From contig NZ_QZCF01000015.1 of assembly GCF_003591485.1 (NCBI RefSeq), positions 1 to 64,000 on the forward strand: DNA of 64,000 nt. The letters are read 5' to 3'. Shown piece by piece: positions 26,717-34,826 of this stretch. Made by a program: the position numbers and the translations under genes. Within the stretch, counting starts at the first letter, position 1, and each line of letters starts with the position of its first letter. The stretch is from Paenibacillus sp. 1011MAR3C5 (lineage in GTDB: Bacteria > Bacillota > Bacilli > Paenibacillales > Paenibacillaceae). Under the pieces are notes generated by a model. That model was not told where the DNA came from, searched no databases, and saw only the letters and a program-made list of their open reading frames with translations.

Positions 26717-27721
26717 TTACAGACCTTTGCTTGCGATATAAGCAGCAAGATCAACTACGCGGTTGGAGTAGCCCCACTCGTTGTCATACCAGGAAATAAC
26801 TTTAACCATATTGCCTTCCACTACCATAGTCGACAAAGCGTCGATTGTGGAGGAAGCTGGGTCGCCGTTGTAGTCGCTGGATACCAGCGGCAATTCGTTG
26901 TAGTTCAAGATGCCTTTCAAAGCACCTTCGGAAGCTTCTTTGAATGCTGCGTTAACTTCTTCAACGGTTACGTTAACTTTCAGCTCAGCAACCAGGTCCG
27001 TTACGGATACGTTAGGCGTAGGAACGCGCATAGCCATACCGTTCAACTTGCCTTTCAGCTCAGGCAGTACCAGCGAAACAGCTTTCGCAGCGCCTGTGGA
27101 GGAAGGAATGATGTTCTCTGCAGCAGCGCGAGCACGGCGCAGGTCTTTGTGCGGTACGTCAAGTACGGATTGGTCGTTTGTGTACGAGTGAATCGTTGTC
27201 ATCATACCTTTAACGATACCGAATTTATCGTTCAACACTTTAGCGAATGGAGCAAGACAGTTGGTTGTGCAAGAAGCGTTGGAAATGATAGTGTGAGCAG
27301 CTGCATCGTATTGATCTTCGTTAACGCCGATAACCACAGTGATGTCTTCGTTCGTTGCAGGAGCGGAGATGATAACTTTTTTAGCGCCGCCTTGCAGGTG
27401 AAGCTCAGCTTTTTCTTTCGCTGTGAAGATACCAGTGGACTCAACTACGATCTCAGCGCCTACGGAACCCCAAGGCAGATCAGCAGGGTTGCGCTCAGCG
27501 AATACTTTGATTTCTTTGCCGTTTACAACCAAAGCGCCTTCTTTTGCTTCAACAGTAGCGTCAAGAACGCCATGAGTTGTATCGTATTTCAACAGGTGAG
27601 CCAGCGTGTTAACGTCTGTCAGGTCGTTGACTGCTACGATTTCCACCTCAGAATTGTTCAGCGCTGCACGGAATACGTTACGGCCGATACGTCCAAAACC
27701 ATTGATACCAACTTTAACCAT
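26717..27721 (-). CDS. gapA: Glyceraldehyde-3-phosphate dehydrogenase, glycolytic (NAD)
   Basis: 334 residues. Oxidises glyceraldehyde 3-phosphate with phosphate and NAD. The Rossmann motif GINGFGRIGRNVFRAA opens the protein; the catalytic Cys is in SNASCTTNCLAP and the partner His follows in TIHSYTNDQ; the C-terminus has WYDNEWGYSNRVVDL. The gene directly after cggR is the glycolytic, NAD-specific GapA in Bacillus, distinct from the anabolic GapB; position supports that assignment here. Confidence 0.98.
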   Translation of the reverse strand: MVKVGINGFGRIGRNVFRAALNNSEVEIVAVNDLTDVNTLAHLLKYDTTHGVLDATVEAKEGALVVNGKEIKVFAERNPADLPWGSVGAEIVVESTGIFTAKEKAELHLQGGAKKVIISAPATNEDITVVIGVNEDQYDAAAHTIISNASCTTNCLAPFAKVLNDKFGIVKGMMTTIHSYTNDQSVLDVPHKDLRRARAAAENIIPSSTGAAKAVSLVLPELKGKLNGMAMRVPTPNVSVTDLVAELKVNVTVEEVNAAFKEASEGALKGILNYNELPLVSSDYNGDPASSTIDALSTMVVEGNMVKVISWYDNEWGYSNRVVDLAAYIASKGL

Positions 27722-27830
27722 TGTTTGTTCCTCCTAAGCGTTTTTGGATTGCTATAAAATATATTTCAAGACGTGTCCCGGCGGCTGCTATTGCAGGCCG
27801 TTCCTCGTCATGATGCCTTTCTTACCTATT

Positions 27831-28883
27831 TCACAAGTCCTTGTCCCGCGGCTGGCTCTCTTCCAGAAGACTGACCATCTCCAGCGCCGCAGCTTCATCG
27901 GTGACCAGTACGTCGTTATGGCCGAATCGCATGGCTGCCGCGATCGCCTCGCCTTTGTTCTTGCCTCCGGCAACGCCAATCACTAATTCAGTGTTTACGA
28001 TATCCTCGAGCCGTAACCCTACGGTCTGCATTTGGTGAACGACGGCCCCGCTTCGGTCGAAATAAAATCCGAATGCCTCAGCCAGCGCGCCTTCCGCCTC
28101 AATCTCTGCCACAACCTCTTTGTCCAGCTTCCGCCTTCTCGCCATGATCATGGCATCCCCGATCCCATGTACGACAATGCGCGCACTGCGAATGACGTCC
28201 ACAATCTCCCGGATGTTAGGCTCTTGCATGAGTGAAGCGAATGCCTCTTCACCCAGATGATCCGGCACATGCAGCAGCCGGTAATGTCCACCCGTCCGCT
28301 TCGCCATGGTCGAGGCCAGCGTATTCGCTTGATAATCCAAGCTTTCGCCAAGTCCGCCTCTTGCCGGCACAAACCAGATATCCTTCATAGCTGTCGTTGT
28401 CGTAAGCTGATTGGCTACCTGGGCAATCGTTGTGCCCCCGGTTACCGCTACGACATCCCTCGGCTTTAGCGCGGTGCGAAGCACCTGGCATGCCGCCCTT
28501 CCGAGCTCGCGCTTCGTTTGAATCGACGTCTCAGAATCGCCTTGCACGATGACAACCTGGGTTAGCCCGTATGCCCTGCGCAGTTTCTCCTCCAGTTCGG
28601 ACAAGCCAAACATCGACTTATACAGAGGCTCCAGCTGCTCCAAGGCGCTGCGACCTTGCTCGCTGATCCGCATGCCCGCCGTATGTATCTCCAGCAAGCC
28701 TTGCTCCTTTAGGAAATCGGTCTCTGCCCGAAGCACTCTCTCCGTCATGTCCAGCGCGTTCGCCAGCGTACGGCGGCCGATCGTGTCCGAAAGCATAACC
28801 TGATGCAGGATCATGTACCTCTTCCGCATGACTTCCAGAAGATCCGGCACAAGCTGCTGCTGCAGTTCAATGAGCTGTCGCAT
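27831..28883 (-). CDS. cggR: Central glycolytic genes repressor CggR
   Basis: 350 residues. The N-terminal ~75 residues form a winged helix (GRRTLANALDMTERVLRAETDFLKEQGLLEI) and the rest is the SorC/DeoR-type sugar-phosphate-binding domain, with VTGGTTIAQVA as the phosphate loop. In B. subtilis CggR represses gapA-pgk-tpiA-pgm-eno and is released by fructose 1,6-bisphosphate. The same five genes follow here, and a matching operator lies upstream, so autoregulation of the whole operon is well supported. Confidence 0.96.
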   Translation of the reverse strand: MRQLIELQQQLVPDLLEVMRKRYMILHQVMLSDTIGRRTLANALDMTERVLRAETDFLKEQGLLEIHTAGMRISEQGRSALEQLEPLYKSMFGLSELEEKLRRAYGLTQVVIVQGDSETSIQTKRELGRAACQVLRTALKPRDVVAVTGGTTIAQVANQLTTTTAMKDIWFVPARGGLGESLDYQANTLASTMAKRTGGHYRLLHVPDHLGEEAFASLMQEPNIREIVDVIRSARIVVHGIGDAMIMARRRKLDKEVVAEIEAEGALAEAFGFYFDRSGAVVHQMQTVGLRLEDIVNTELVIGVAGGKNKGEAIAAAMRFGHNDVLVTDEAAALEMVSLLEESQPRDKDL

Positions 28884-28935
28884 CTCTTATCCTTCACTCC
28901 ATCGGTCATTAGCATAATGGGGTTCAATGAATCGT

Positions 28936-29008
28936 TGGGACCAATTTCGTCCCGCATGTTCATTTTAAGTCCCACCTTTATTTTAACGAAAATAAGAGCA
29001 GCCTGCAA
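28936..29008 (-). promoter_or_regulatory. cggR-gapA operon promoter with CggR operator
   Basis: Minus-strand -35 TTGCAG (29008-29003), 17-nt spacer, -10 TAAAAT (28985-28980). Just downstream, 28976-28936 carries two GGGAC half-sites 22 nt apart, the second closed by GTCCC, the pattern of the CggR operator in Bacillus. The operator would cover the first ~35 transcribed bases and block elongation or clearance. Confidence 0.85.
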
Positions 29009-29130
29009 GAGTCGAATCGCATTTGAAAACGATTTCCGACACCTTTTTCACAAATTTAATTTTCCCAGCCTGCTTGCTTTAACGGTATGAATATCATATA
29101 ATCATCTCTGCTACTGTTTTTTGAAGACGT

Positions 29131-29205
29131 GCGCCCGTGGTCCAATGGATATGACGTAGGCCTCCGGAGCCTGAGATCTAGGTTCGATTCCTAGCGGGCG
29201 CGCCA
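29131..29205 (+). tRNA. tRNA-Arg (anticodon CCG)
   Basis: 75 nt with encoded CCA. Acceptor GCGCCCG pairs with CGGGCGC; anticodon stem UAGGC/GCCUG encloses CUCCGGA with anticodon CCG; T-arm CTAGG-TTCGATT-CCTAG. Reads the Arg codon CGG. It is the only plus-strand RNA gene here. Confidence 0.95.
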
Positions 29206-29218
29206 CTATACGAATGAA

Positions 29219-29252
29219 CAAGCCGCTTAGCCTATGCTGAGCGGCTTTTTTG
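29219..29252 (+). terminator. Terminator of the tRNA-Arg gene
   Basis: Stem AAGCCGCTTAG/CTGAGCGGCTT followed by TTTTTT, 14 nt after the tRNA. Confidence 0.9.
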
Positions 29253-29371
29253 CACGCAGCAACTAACCTGTGCATCATAACTTCCTCCGCCCTGCAACAA
29301 ACCTAAGTACAATAACGTTTGTATCAACAACTATGAAATTTCCTAACTCTGTCGACATTTGGAGGGAAATG

Positions 29372-29662
29372 ATGAAGCGGAAAAACAAGCTTTTGCTGCT
29401 GGCAGCTTTTGTTTTCGTTCTCACAATAGCGGGTATTCAATCTAAGCTCATGCCAAAAACCTTAGCATCTATTGCCGCAGCTATATATGTAAAAACTCAT
29501 TACGGCGGTCAAAATTACTCATTCGCCGGGGTGGAATATGAATCTCATTTCGGCCAATATATCGTATCGTTCAAAAACCGCTCCGAACGCCTTCATTTGA
29601 TGATGTACCCAAACGCCATGCCCGTCCTCGTCCAATATGATCCTCATGATACGAGCAGATAA
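29372..29662 (+). CDS. Small exported or membrane-anchored protein, unknown function
   Basis: 96 residues from the second of two adjacent ATGs (29372), which is better spaced from GGAGGG than the first. Residues ~5-25 (LLLLAAFVFVLTIAGI) form one membrane anchor or signal peptide after MKRKNK. The remaining ~70 residues, with YVKTHYGGQNYSFAGVEYESHFGQYIVSF, look like a small extracytoplasmic beta domain, reminiscent of DUF3139-type proteins, though I cannot confirm the family. It is alone between the tRNA-Arg gene and a convergent gene. Confidence 0.6.
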   Translation: MKRKNKLLLLAAFVFVLTIAGIQSKLMPKTLASIAAAIYVKTHYGGQNYSFAGVEYESHFGQYIVSFKNRSERLHLMMYPNAMPVLVQYDPHDTSR

Positions 29663-29715
29663 CCTCTTCACATTTCTTCCGCCATTCCTCCTGATCCCGC
29701 CCTTGCTCGCTTCTC

Positions 29716-30555
29716 TTATTTCTGCCAAAAATCGGGCGGTTCATAACCAATCAGCGTAAAGTCGAGTTCGTCACCCTCAGGCGTCGCCAATTGGATTAGC
29801 AGCAACTTGTCCGATTCTGCGGGGCGCAGGTCGCCCGACTTGATCGTAATGACCTGCACGCCTTTTCTCTGGGGCTTGCCAAGTACGACGATCTGATTTC
29901 CTTTCGTATAGACATCGACCACAGTTGTCTGGAAAACAACGAAATACAGATCAAGATCAGTTGGATTGTGAAACATCGGGAAGTCAACGCCCACTTGCTC
30001 CTTAAACGTCATCTCCCCCGATAGGCCAATATCATACGTTGCGAACAACCGATGATGCGCAGTGTCCACATGCGAAGAAATATTGCTCCATCTGCCGCCC
30101 CAGTATGTGCTGTGCCAATGTTCGTGATAGATGGGTCTCATATAGTCTGGATCTTTTTTGATCGTAGCAAAAGGAATTCTGACTCCTTGATCGCGAACTT
30201 TAGCTATCGGAACCGTAACGTTCGGATAATGCTTTGCGGCATTCTTCTCCTCCTCCGACTCGAGGATCGTGATCGGCTCCCTGGGCTCAAGATTATCCAA
30301 CCTTCTCTCCAATTCATCGATCTTAGTGCAGCAGCTATGTGCATCCGTGCTCGGAATGACTCTCGTTGTTGATCCCTTCACCAAGCCGGTTGTCCCTATA
30401 TCTGGTTCGTCCTTCCTTATTGCTTGTCTCGCGACATCGCCGATTCGATCAGCACGCCCGCTCGCTTCCACTATTCCGGTTAAGAAAGAATAGATCCCTG
30501 CGCATGCCAGCATAGCAACGAAGAGCGCCGCGACCCTTCCCATTCGACTCCGCAC
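29716..30555 (-). CDS. Membrane-anchored protein, unknown function
   Basis: 279 residues from a GTG at 30555, chosen because GGAGGTGAT lies just before it; the frame continues upstream without such a site. Residues ~5-27 (MGRVAALFVAMLACAGIYSFL) form one membrane segment. The outer part has a CCTKIDELERRLDNLE coiled-coil-like stretch and then a soluble domain of about 160 residues (…HEHWHSTYWGGRW…FPMFHNPTDLDLYFVVFQ…). I do not recognise the family. It is convergent with the small plus-strand gene and precedes nothing on its own strand. Confidence 0.6.
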   Translation of the reverse strand: MRSRMGRVAALFVAMLACAGIYSFLTGIVEASGRADRIGDVARQAIRKDEPDIGTTGLVKGSTTRVIPSTDAHSCCTKIDELERRLDNLEPREPITILESEEEKNAAKHYPNVTVPIAKVRDQGVRIPFATIKKDPDYMRPIYHEHWHSTYWGGRWSNISSHVDTAHHRLFATYDIGLSGEMTFKEQVGVDFPMFHNPTDLDLYFVVFQTTVVDVYTKGNQIVVLGKPQRKGVQVITIKSGDLRPAESDKLLLIQLATPEGDELDFTLIGYEPPDFWQK

Positions 30556-30660
30556 CCTATCACCTCCGTCATAGGTTGCGCCTAACTTGCCCGCTTTATC
30601 GGACGTATAGGCAAAAAAAGAGCATGCACCTTCGCACATGCCCTCTCCCGTATGAAGCCG

Positions 30661-31200
30661 CTATGAACGTCGAGACAATCTGATTTCATCATGAGCCGAT
30701 TCCACCCAATCCGACCGCTCAAAATCTCTTCCTCTCACCACGACACGATCCTCATATACATTGACAAACAACCCTTGACTGCCGTCCTTATGCTGGTCCT
30801 CATCCGTCCATAGATAAGCCGTAGAGACGGCGTTCACCATCGCAGGAAGCTTGCCTACTCCGTCATAATACGTATGCCCTGCTTCCAGCTCCCAATGAGT
30901 ATGACCAGAAAAAAGAATCGCCTGCGGGTAGCCCGCAAGCACTGCCCGCAGCCCGACATCCTCTTCGACGCCGTGCCACTGCTGCTCTTCATAGGAGCCC
31001 GCTACTGTGTTTTTGAGCGGCTGATGCAAGAAGATAAAGATCGGTCGTTCCGATCCAGCTTCCTCTTCCAGCTTGTTCTTCAGCCAGCGAAGCTGCTCTT
31101 CCGATAAGGAGCAATGAATCTTGAGATTCCGTTCCGTGCCCAGGAATATGAATCGATGCCCTTCAATATCATGCGCATGATAAGGCGTTCCAATCCTTCT
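30661..31200 (-). pseudogene. 5'-truncated metallophosphoesterase
   Basis: The frame is open from 31200, where a stop (TAA, 31203-31201) interrupts it, to 30661. It reads GTPYHAHDIEGHRFIFLGTERN…FIFLHQPL…FSGHTHWELEAG…, the C-terminal half of a calcineurin-like phosphoesterase with the GHTH metal motif. The N-terminal metal-binding D-x-H and GNHD parts are missing, and the DNA upstream belongs to an unrelated plus-strand frame. No start with a ribosome binding site is seen for the full piece. It looks like the remains of a deletion or rearrangement. Confidence 0.75.
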
Positions 31201-31232
31201 TTACCTTTAAGCTGCAGCGGGAAATCGATGTC

Positions 31233-31430
31233 ATGCTAGGGGCGATCCAAGCGGTGATTCCTCAGCTCAGCGAAATGATTCTTGAACTCAATACATCCGA
31301 AGAAGAGCGGAAACAATGTCTGGAGGATCTGCACAAGCTGAAGCATGCTGTCAGCTGTTACGAATGGCTGCAGCGCTTCGTCAATGATTTGCAGAACGAG
31401 GTCTACTTTACGGAGCGGACAGAAGAGTAA
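31233..31430 (+). CDS. Short helical protein or gene fragment, unknown
   Basis: 65 residues from an ATG at 31233 with no clear ribosome binding site; the frame stays open upstream (…FFTFKLQREIDV), so it may be the 3' end of a gene that lost its start. The sequence is strongly helical (QLSEMILELNTSEEERKQCLEDLHKLKHAVSCYEW). It touches the truncated phosphoesterase, so both may mark the same deletion junction near 31200. No family recognised. Confidence 0.4.
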   Translation: MLGAIQAVIPQLSEMILELNTSEEERKQCLEDLHKLKHAVSCYEWLQRFVNDLQNEVYFTERTEE

Positions 31431-31460
31431 TTATGGGCTTTGGCCTGAAAAATCAATTTC

Positions 31461-31500
31461 TTTGACCATCTTTGACTTTTTGATTTTAATCCGTTATGAT
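31461..31500 (+). promoter_or_regulatory. clpP promoter with CtsR box
   Basis: The minus strand of 31461-31477 reads AGTCAAAGATGGTCAAA, a full match to the CtsR consensus RGTCAAANANRGTCAAA. It overlaps the -35 TTGACT (31472-31477), with the -10 TATGAT at 31495-31500 and a 17-nt spacer. CtsR should repress clpP until heat or protein stress. Confidence 0.93.
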
Positions 31501-31556
31501 AGGAATACGAATTTTTGATTCATGCTTTTACGTAGACGAAGGAGGACTGGTTCGAA

Positions 31557-32138
31557 ATGAATTTTGTGCCTATGGTTATTGAGCAAAGCAATCGGGGGGA
31601 ACGTTCATACGACATCTATTCCCGCCTGTTGAAGGATCGCATCATATTTCTAGGCTCTGGCGTGAATGACGTGGTAGCCAACTCCATCATCGCGCAAATG
31701 CTGTTCCTGGCGGCGGAAGACCCGGATAAGGATATTTCCCTATACATCAACAGCCCTGGCGGTTCCATTACAGCCGGTATGGCCATTTATGATACGATGC
31801 AGTACATTAAGCCGGATGTATCGACGATCTGCGTAGGTATGGCCGCGTCCATGGGCGCGTTCCTGCTGACAGCAGGCGCGAAGGGCAAGCGTTACGCGCT
31901 GCCTAACAGCGAAGTTATGATCCATCAGCCGCTTGGCGGCGCTGAAGGCCAAGCCAGCGACATCGAGATCCGCGCTCGCCGCATCCTGAAGATGCGCGAC
32001 AAGCTGAACCACATCCTGGCAGAACGTTCCGGCCAGCCGCTCAGCCGCATCGAGCAGGACACCGACCGCGACTACTTCATGAGCGCAGCCGAAGCTCACG
32101 CATACGGCCTCGTGGACAAAGTCATCGAGAAGGTCTAA
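31557..32138 (+). CDS. clpP: ATP-dependent Clp protease proteolytic subunit
   Basis: 193 residues. The catalytic triad is visible as S98 (GMAASMGA), H123 (MIHQP) and D172 (DTDRD), the same numbering as B. subtilis ClpP. The N-terminal FVPMVIEQSNRGERSYDIYSRLL forms the axial loops and docking region for ClpC/ClpX. It makes the barrel protease for damaged or regulatory proteins, including tmRNA-tagged ones. GAAGGAGG lies upstream of the ATG. Expression is controlled by the CtsR box at the promoter. Confidence 0.98.
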   Translation: MNFVPMVIEQSNRGERSYDIYSRLLKDRIIFLGSGVNDVVANSIIAQMLFLAAEDPDKDISLYINSPGGSITAGMAIYDTMQYIKPDVSTICVGMAASMGAFLLTAGAKGKRYALPNSEVMIHQPLGGAEGQASDIEIRARRILKMRDKLNHILAERSGQPLSRIEQDTDRDYFMSAAEAHAYGLVDKVIEKV

Positions 32139-32152
32139 TTATTCATAACGCA

Positions 32153-32194
32153 TAAGAAACCTCCCTTCCACTTTTGTGGAGGGAGGTTCTTTAA
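32153..32194 (+). terminator. Terminator of clpP
   Basis: Long stem AGAAACCTCCCTTCCAC/GTGGAGGGAGGTTCT with loop TTTT, then TTTAATTT; A residues on the other side may let it serve the convergent lipoprotein gene too. Confidence 0.9.
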
Positions 32195-32251
32195 TTTGCC
32201 GGGCGTTACGTTTATACCCCAGAGTCTGTCTCTTACATACTACCGAAACCC

Positions 32252-32620
32252 TCACTTCAAATCATCAACCAGCTCACGCAACGGCTCCCCGCTGATATAG
32301 GCATACCTCAACTTAACATGATCAATAATGACGGAATTAGGTTCATCCAGCCACAGCTCATAATTCGTTACTCTCAAGCTGACACCTTTGTGCTCTAGCC
32401 AAAACGAATAGTCTGGATCACCGTTGGTCGGCAGTTCTCTGTCCTGCCATTGCAGCAGACGCAGAATGTCGTCGATTCTCTTGATTGTTTTCTGCTGCTT
32501 AATCTGACTAAAAGACGTGGGATTCGCATTCAAATCCGCAACTTTCATAACTTCCATTGGTTCGGCTGCGCATCCGGTTATCATCCATAAACAAACGATT
32601 AAAACCATTACCTTCTTCAA
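32252..32620 (-). CDS. Putative lipoprotein, unknown function
   Basis: 122 residues if it starts at the TTG at 32620, which lies 9 nt after AAAAGGG; a TTG 9 nt further upstream touches that site. Charged KK, hydrophobic run VMVLIVCLWM, then lipobox ITGC with the Cys at residue 17, so export and lipidation by Lgt are expected. The mature part of ~105 residues (…RIDDILRLLQWQDRELPTNGDPDYSFWLEHKGVSLRVTNYELWLDEPN…) has no family I recognise. It is convergent with clpP and has a short AT-rich upstream region. Confidence 0.65.
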   Translation of the reverse strand: MKKVMVLIVCLWMITGCAAEPMEVMKVADLNANPTSFSQIKQQKTIKRIDDILRLLQWQDRELPTNGDPDYSFWLEHKGVSLRVTNYELWLDEPNSVIIDHVKLRYAYISGEPLRELVDDLK

Positions 32621-32730
32621 CTGATCCAACCCTTTTCATTTATAAGTATGAACGGTTCATTCACGCTACCCTTTCTTACTACAAAGACACCCTTCATCGC
32701 CGCTATGTTGCAAACGTTATAACTGTTTCT

Positions 32731-32905
32731 CACAACACTATTTCCCCATTCCAGTCAATTTTCCACGATTAACGTTGCCCCACAACATTATTTCCCCATT
32801 CCAGCTAATTTTCCACGATTAACGTTGCCTCACAATGCTAATTCCCTGTTCCAGCTACTTTCCCACAATTAACGTTGCCCCACAACATTATTTCCCCATT
32901 CCAGC
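32731..32905. repeat. Noncoding 50-bp tandem repeat, about 3.5 copies
   Basis: Copies begin with CACAAC or CACAAT at 32731, 32781, 32831 and 32881, spaced exactly 50 bp. The shared core is TTTCCCCATTCCAG followed by TTTCCACGATTAACGTTGCC. 50 is not a multiple of three, so it is not coding. It fills the gap between a lipoprotein gene and the promoter of the transporter-ldh pair. Confidence 0.85.
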
Positions 32906-32944
32906 AGCACCTCCGCCCGCTCCTCCCATTTTTTCCTGCTCCAT

Positions 32945-32988
32945 AGTGACCTTTATCACATCATTCCAATTCCGGCGCGTGCTATATT
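32945..32988 (+). promoter_or_regulatory. CRP/FNR-type site and promoter of the transporter-ldh pair
   Basis: AGTGA-N6-TCACA at 32945-32960 is one base from the TGTGA-N6-TCACA palindrome used by Bacillus Fnr and CRP-like regulators. A -10 TATATT lies at 32983-32988. With a start near 32994 the site is centred at about -41.5, the class II activator position, and no good -35 is present. This suggests anaerobic activation. Confidence 0.7.
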
Positions 32989-33043
32989 GGCATCACAACG
33001 ACAACAGACAGATGCAACAGAGAGATAGACAGGAGGAGTACCT

Positions 33044-33823
33044 ATGGAGATCGAAGCGTTGCTCAAGGTGGAGCAGCTTGCCTTGAAGAAGCTGCGTATA
33101 TTCCGGCAAAGCCTGTGGCGTTACCTGTCACGTTCCATGCTGGCAAGCATGTTTATCGGGTTCGGCGTTATCGTCGCCTTCAAGACAGGCAGCTTCTTTT
33201 ATGTCGAGCATTCTCCGCTCACCTATCCCATGGCCGCCCTCACGTTCGGCACCGCAATCATTCTGATCAGCTATGGCGGTGGCGACCTGTTCACCGGCAA
33301 CACCTTCTACTACAGCTACGCCGCCCTGCGCAAAAAAATGCGCTGGAGCGATACCACTAAGCTATGGGTTCTAAGCTATGGCGGCAACATACTCGGCGCT
33401 GCGGTGTTCGCCCTCCTGATCTGGCTGACCGGACTATTCGCCGATCCGAACGTGAACGGGTTTCTGCTTGAGGTCGTGGACAAAAAGATGCATACGCCGA
33501 TGGTGGAGCTATTCTTCCGGGCGATACTGTGTAACTGGCTCGTCTGCCTGGCCTTCTTCGTACCTATGGGGCTCAAAGGAGACGGCGCCAAAATGTTCGC
33601 CATGATGCTCTTCGTATTCTGCTTCTTTATCTCGGGCTACGAGCATAGCATTGCGAATATGTGTACCTTCGCGATTGCGCTAGTCCTGCAGCAGCCGGGG
33701 ACAATATCGCTGGACGGCATCCTGCACAACCTGATTCCCGTCACGATCGGCAATCTGATCGGGGGAAGCGTGCTGATGGCAGCGATGTACCACTACGTAA
33801 ACAAACCATTTATCGAGGAATAA
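33044..33823 (+). CDS. Formate/nitrite transporter family (FocA/NirC/FNT) protein
   Basis: 259 residues with six membrane helices and AGGAGG before the ATG. Family signatures are clear: YGGGDLFTGNTFY after helix 2, CNWLVCLAFF in helix 4, and SGYEHSIANM with the central His in helix 5. FNT proteins form pentamers that pass formate, nitrite, hydrosulfide or lactate, usually with a proton. The gene ends 15 bp before ldh on the same strand, so the two are very likely one transcript. Export of lactate or formate made during fermentation fits the context, but the substrate is inference. Confidence 0.93.
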   Translation: MEIEALLKVEQLALKKLRIFRQSLWRYLSRSMLASMFIGFGVIVAFKTGSFFYVEHSPLTYPMAALTFGTAIILISYGGGDLFTGNTFYYSYAALRKKMRWSDTTKLWVLSYGGNILGAAVFALLIWLTGLFADPNVNGFLLEVVDKKMHTPMVELFFRAILCNWLVCLAFFVPMGLKGDGAKMFAMMLFVFCFFISGYEHSIANMCTFAIALVLQQPGTISLDGILHNLIPVTIGNLIGGSVLMAAMYHYVNKPFIEE

Positions 33824-33838
33824 AGGAGACTATCATTT

Positions 33839-34753
33839 ATGAAAAAATCAAGAATCGTTATCATCGGTACGGGTGCCGTCGGCTCGACGACCGCTTATAC
33901 GTTGCTGCTTCGCAATCGCATGGATGAGTTGGTGCTCATTGACGCCAATGCCGACAAAGCCGCAGGAGATGCGCTGGATATGAACCACGGCATGCCTTAC
34001 CTCGGCGGCGCGAAGGTCTGGGCAGGCACTTATGAAGACTGCAAAACAGCCGATATTATCATCATTACGGCAGGCGCAGCGCAGAAACCGGGAGAATCGC
34101 GCATCGATCTTCTGAAAAGAAATATCGCGATCTTCGACAGCATCATTGATCAGGTGCTGCTTCATACACGCGATGCGATATTGCTTATCGCATCCAATCC
34201 GGTCGACATCATGAGCTACAGATCGTGGAAAAAATCAGGTTTGCCAGCGCATCGCGTGATCGGTTCGGGCACGCTGCTTGACAGCGCGCGCTTCCGCTAT
34301 CTGATCGGACAGAAGCTGCATATCGATCCTCGCAGCGTTCATGCGCATATCATCGGGGAGCATGGCGATTCGGAGCTTCCAGTCTGGAGCCTCGCGAATG
34401 TGGCTGGAACCGAGCTGCAGCTGAGCGCGGTGGATAAGGACGAGATTTTCCTGAATACCCGTGACGCCGCGTATCAGATCATTCAAGCCAAAGGCGCTAC
34501 TTATTACGCCATCGCACTGGCGCTTGACCGCATCTGTACAGCAATCCTCGACGACGAAGGTGCTGTCTTGAACGTCTCGACTCTGCTGGAGGACTACCGG
34601 GGCGTATCGGATGCTTACCTGGGCATCCCTTGCATCATCGACCGCAGCGGCGTTCGCTCGACACTGGAGCTGACCCTTACCGATCACGAGCAAGATCTCT
34701 TCACCCAATCGGCTGACAAATTGAAGAACATCCTTGCTACACTTGAGAGCTAA
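33839..34753 (+). CDS. ldh: L-lactate dehydrogenase
   Basis: 304 residues, slightly short for the family. Reduces pyruvate to L-lactate with NADH. Seen: Rossmann motif IGTGAVGSTTAY at 9-20, the substrate-specificity Gln at 82 in AAQKPGESR with R88, ASNPVD, R151 region TLLDSARFRYL and catalytic H175 in GEHGDSE. The Gln (not Arg) at the specificity position supports lactate over malate dehydrogenase. GGAG precedes the ATG. The gene follows an FNT transporter and should respond to oxygen through the CRP/FNR-type site upstream. Confidence 0.95.
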   Translation: MKKSRIVIIGTGAVGSTTAYTLLLRNRMDELVLIDANADKAAGDALDMNHGMPYLGGAKVWAGTYEDCKTADIIIITAGAAQKPGESRIDLLKRNIAIFDSIIDQVLLHTRDAILLIASNPVDIMSYRSWKKSGLPAHRVIGSGTLLDSARFRYLIGQKLHIDPRSVHAHIIGEHGDSELPVWSLANVAGTELQLSAVDKDEIFLNTRDAAYQIIQAKGATYYAIALALDRICTAILDDEGAVLNVSTLLEDYRGVSDAYLGIPCIIDRSGVRSTLELTLTDHEQDLFTQSADKLKNILATLES

Positions 34754-34826
34754 TGATCATCCATCTTGAAAAACATTAGATTAAGCAGGCAGTCTATTTG
34801 CCTTCTCTCCATCCCATGCATAACAA

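Noticed and set aside
26537..27757. 406-codon plus-strand frame opposite gapA
   Set aside because: gapA on the minus strand has every active-site motif; the other frame has no recognisable domain.
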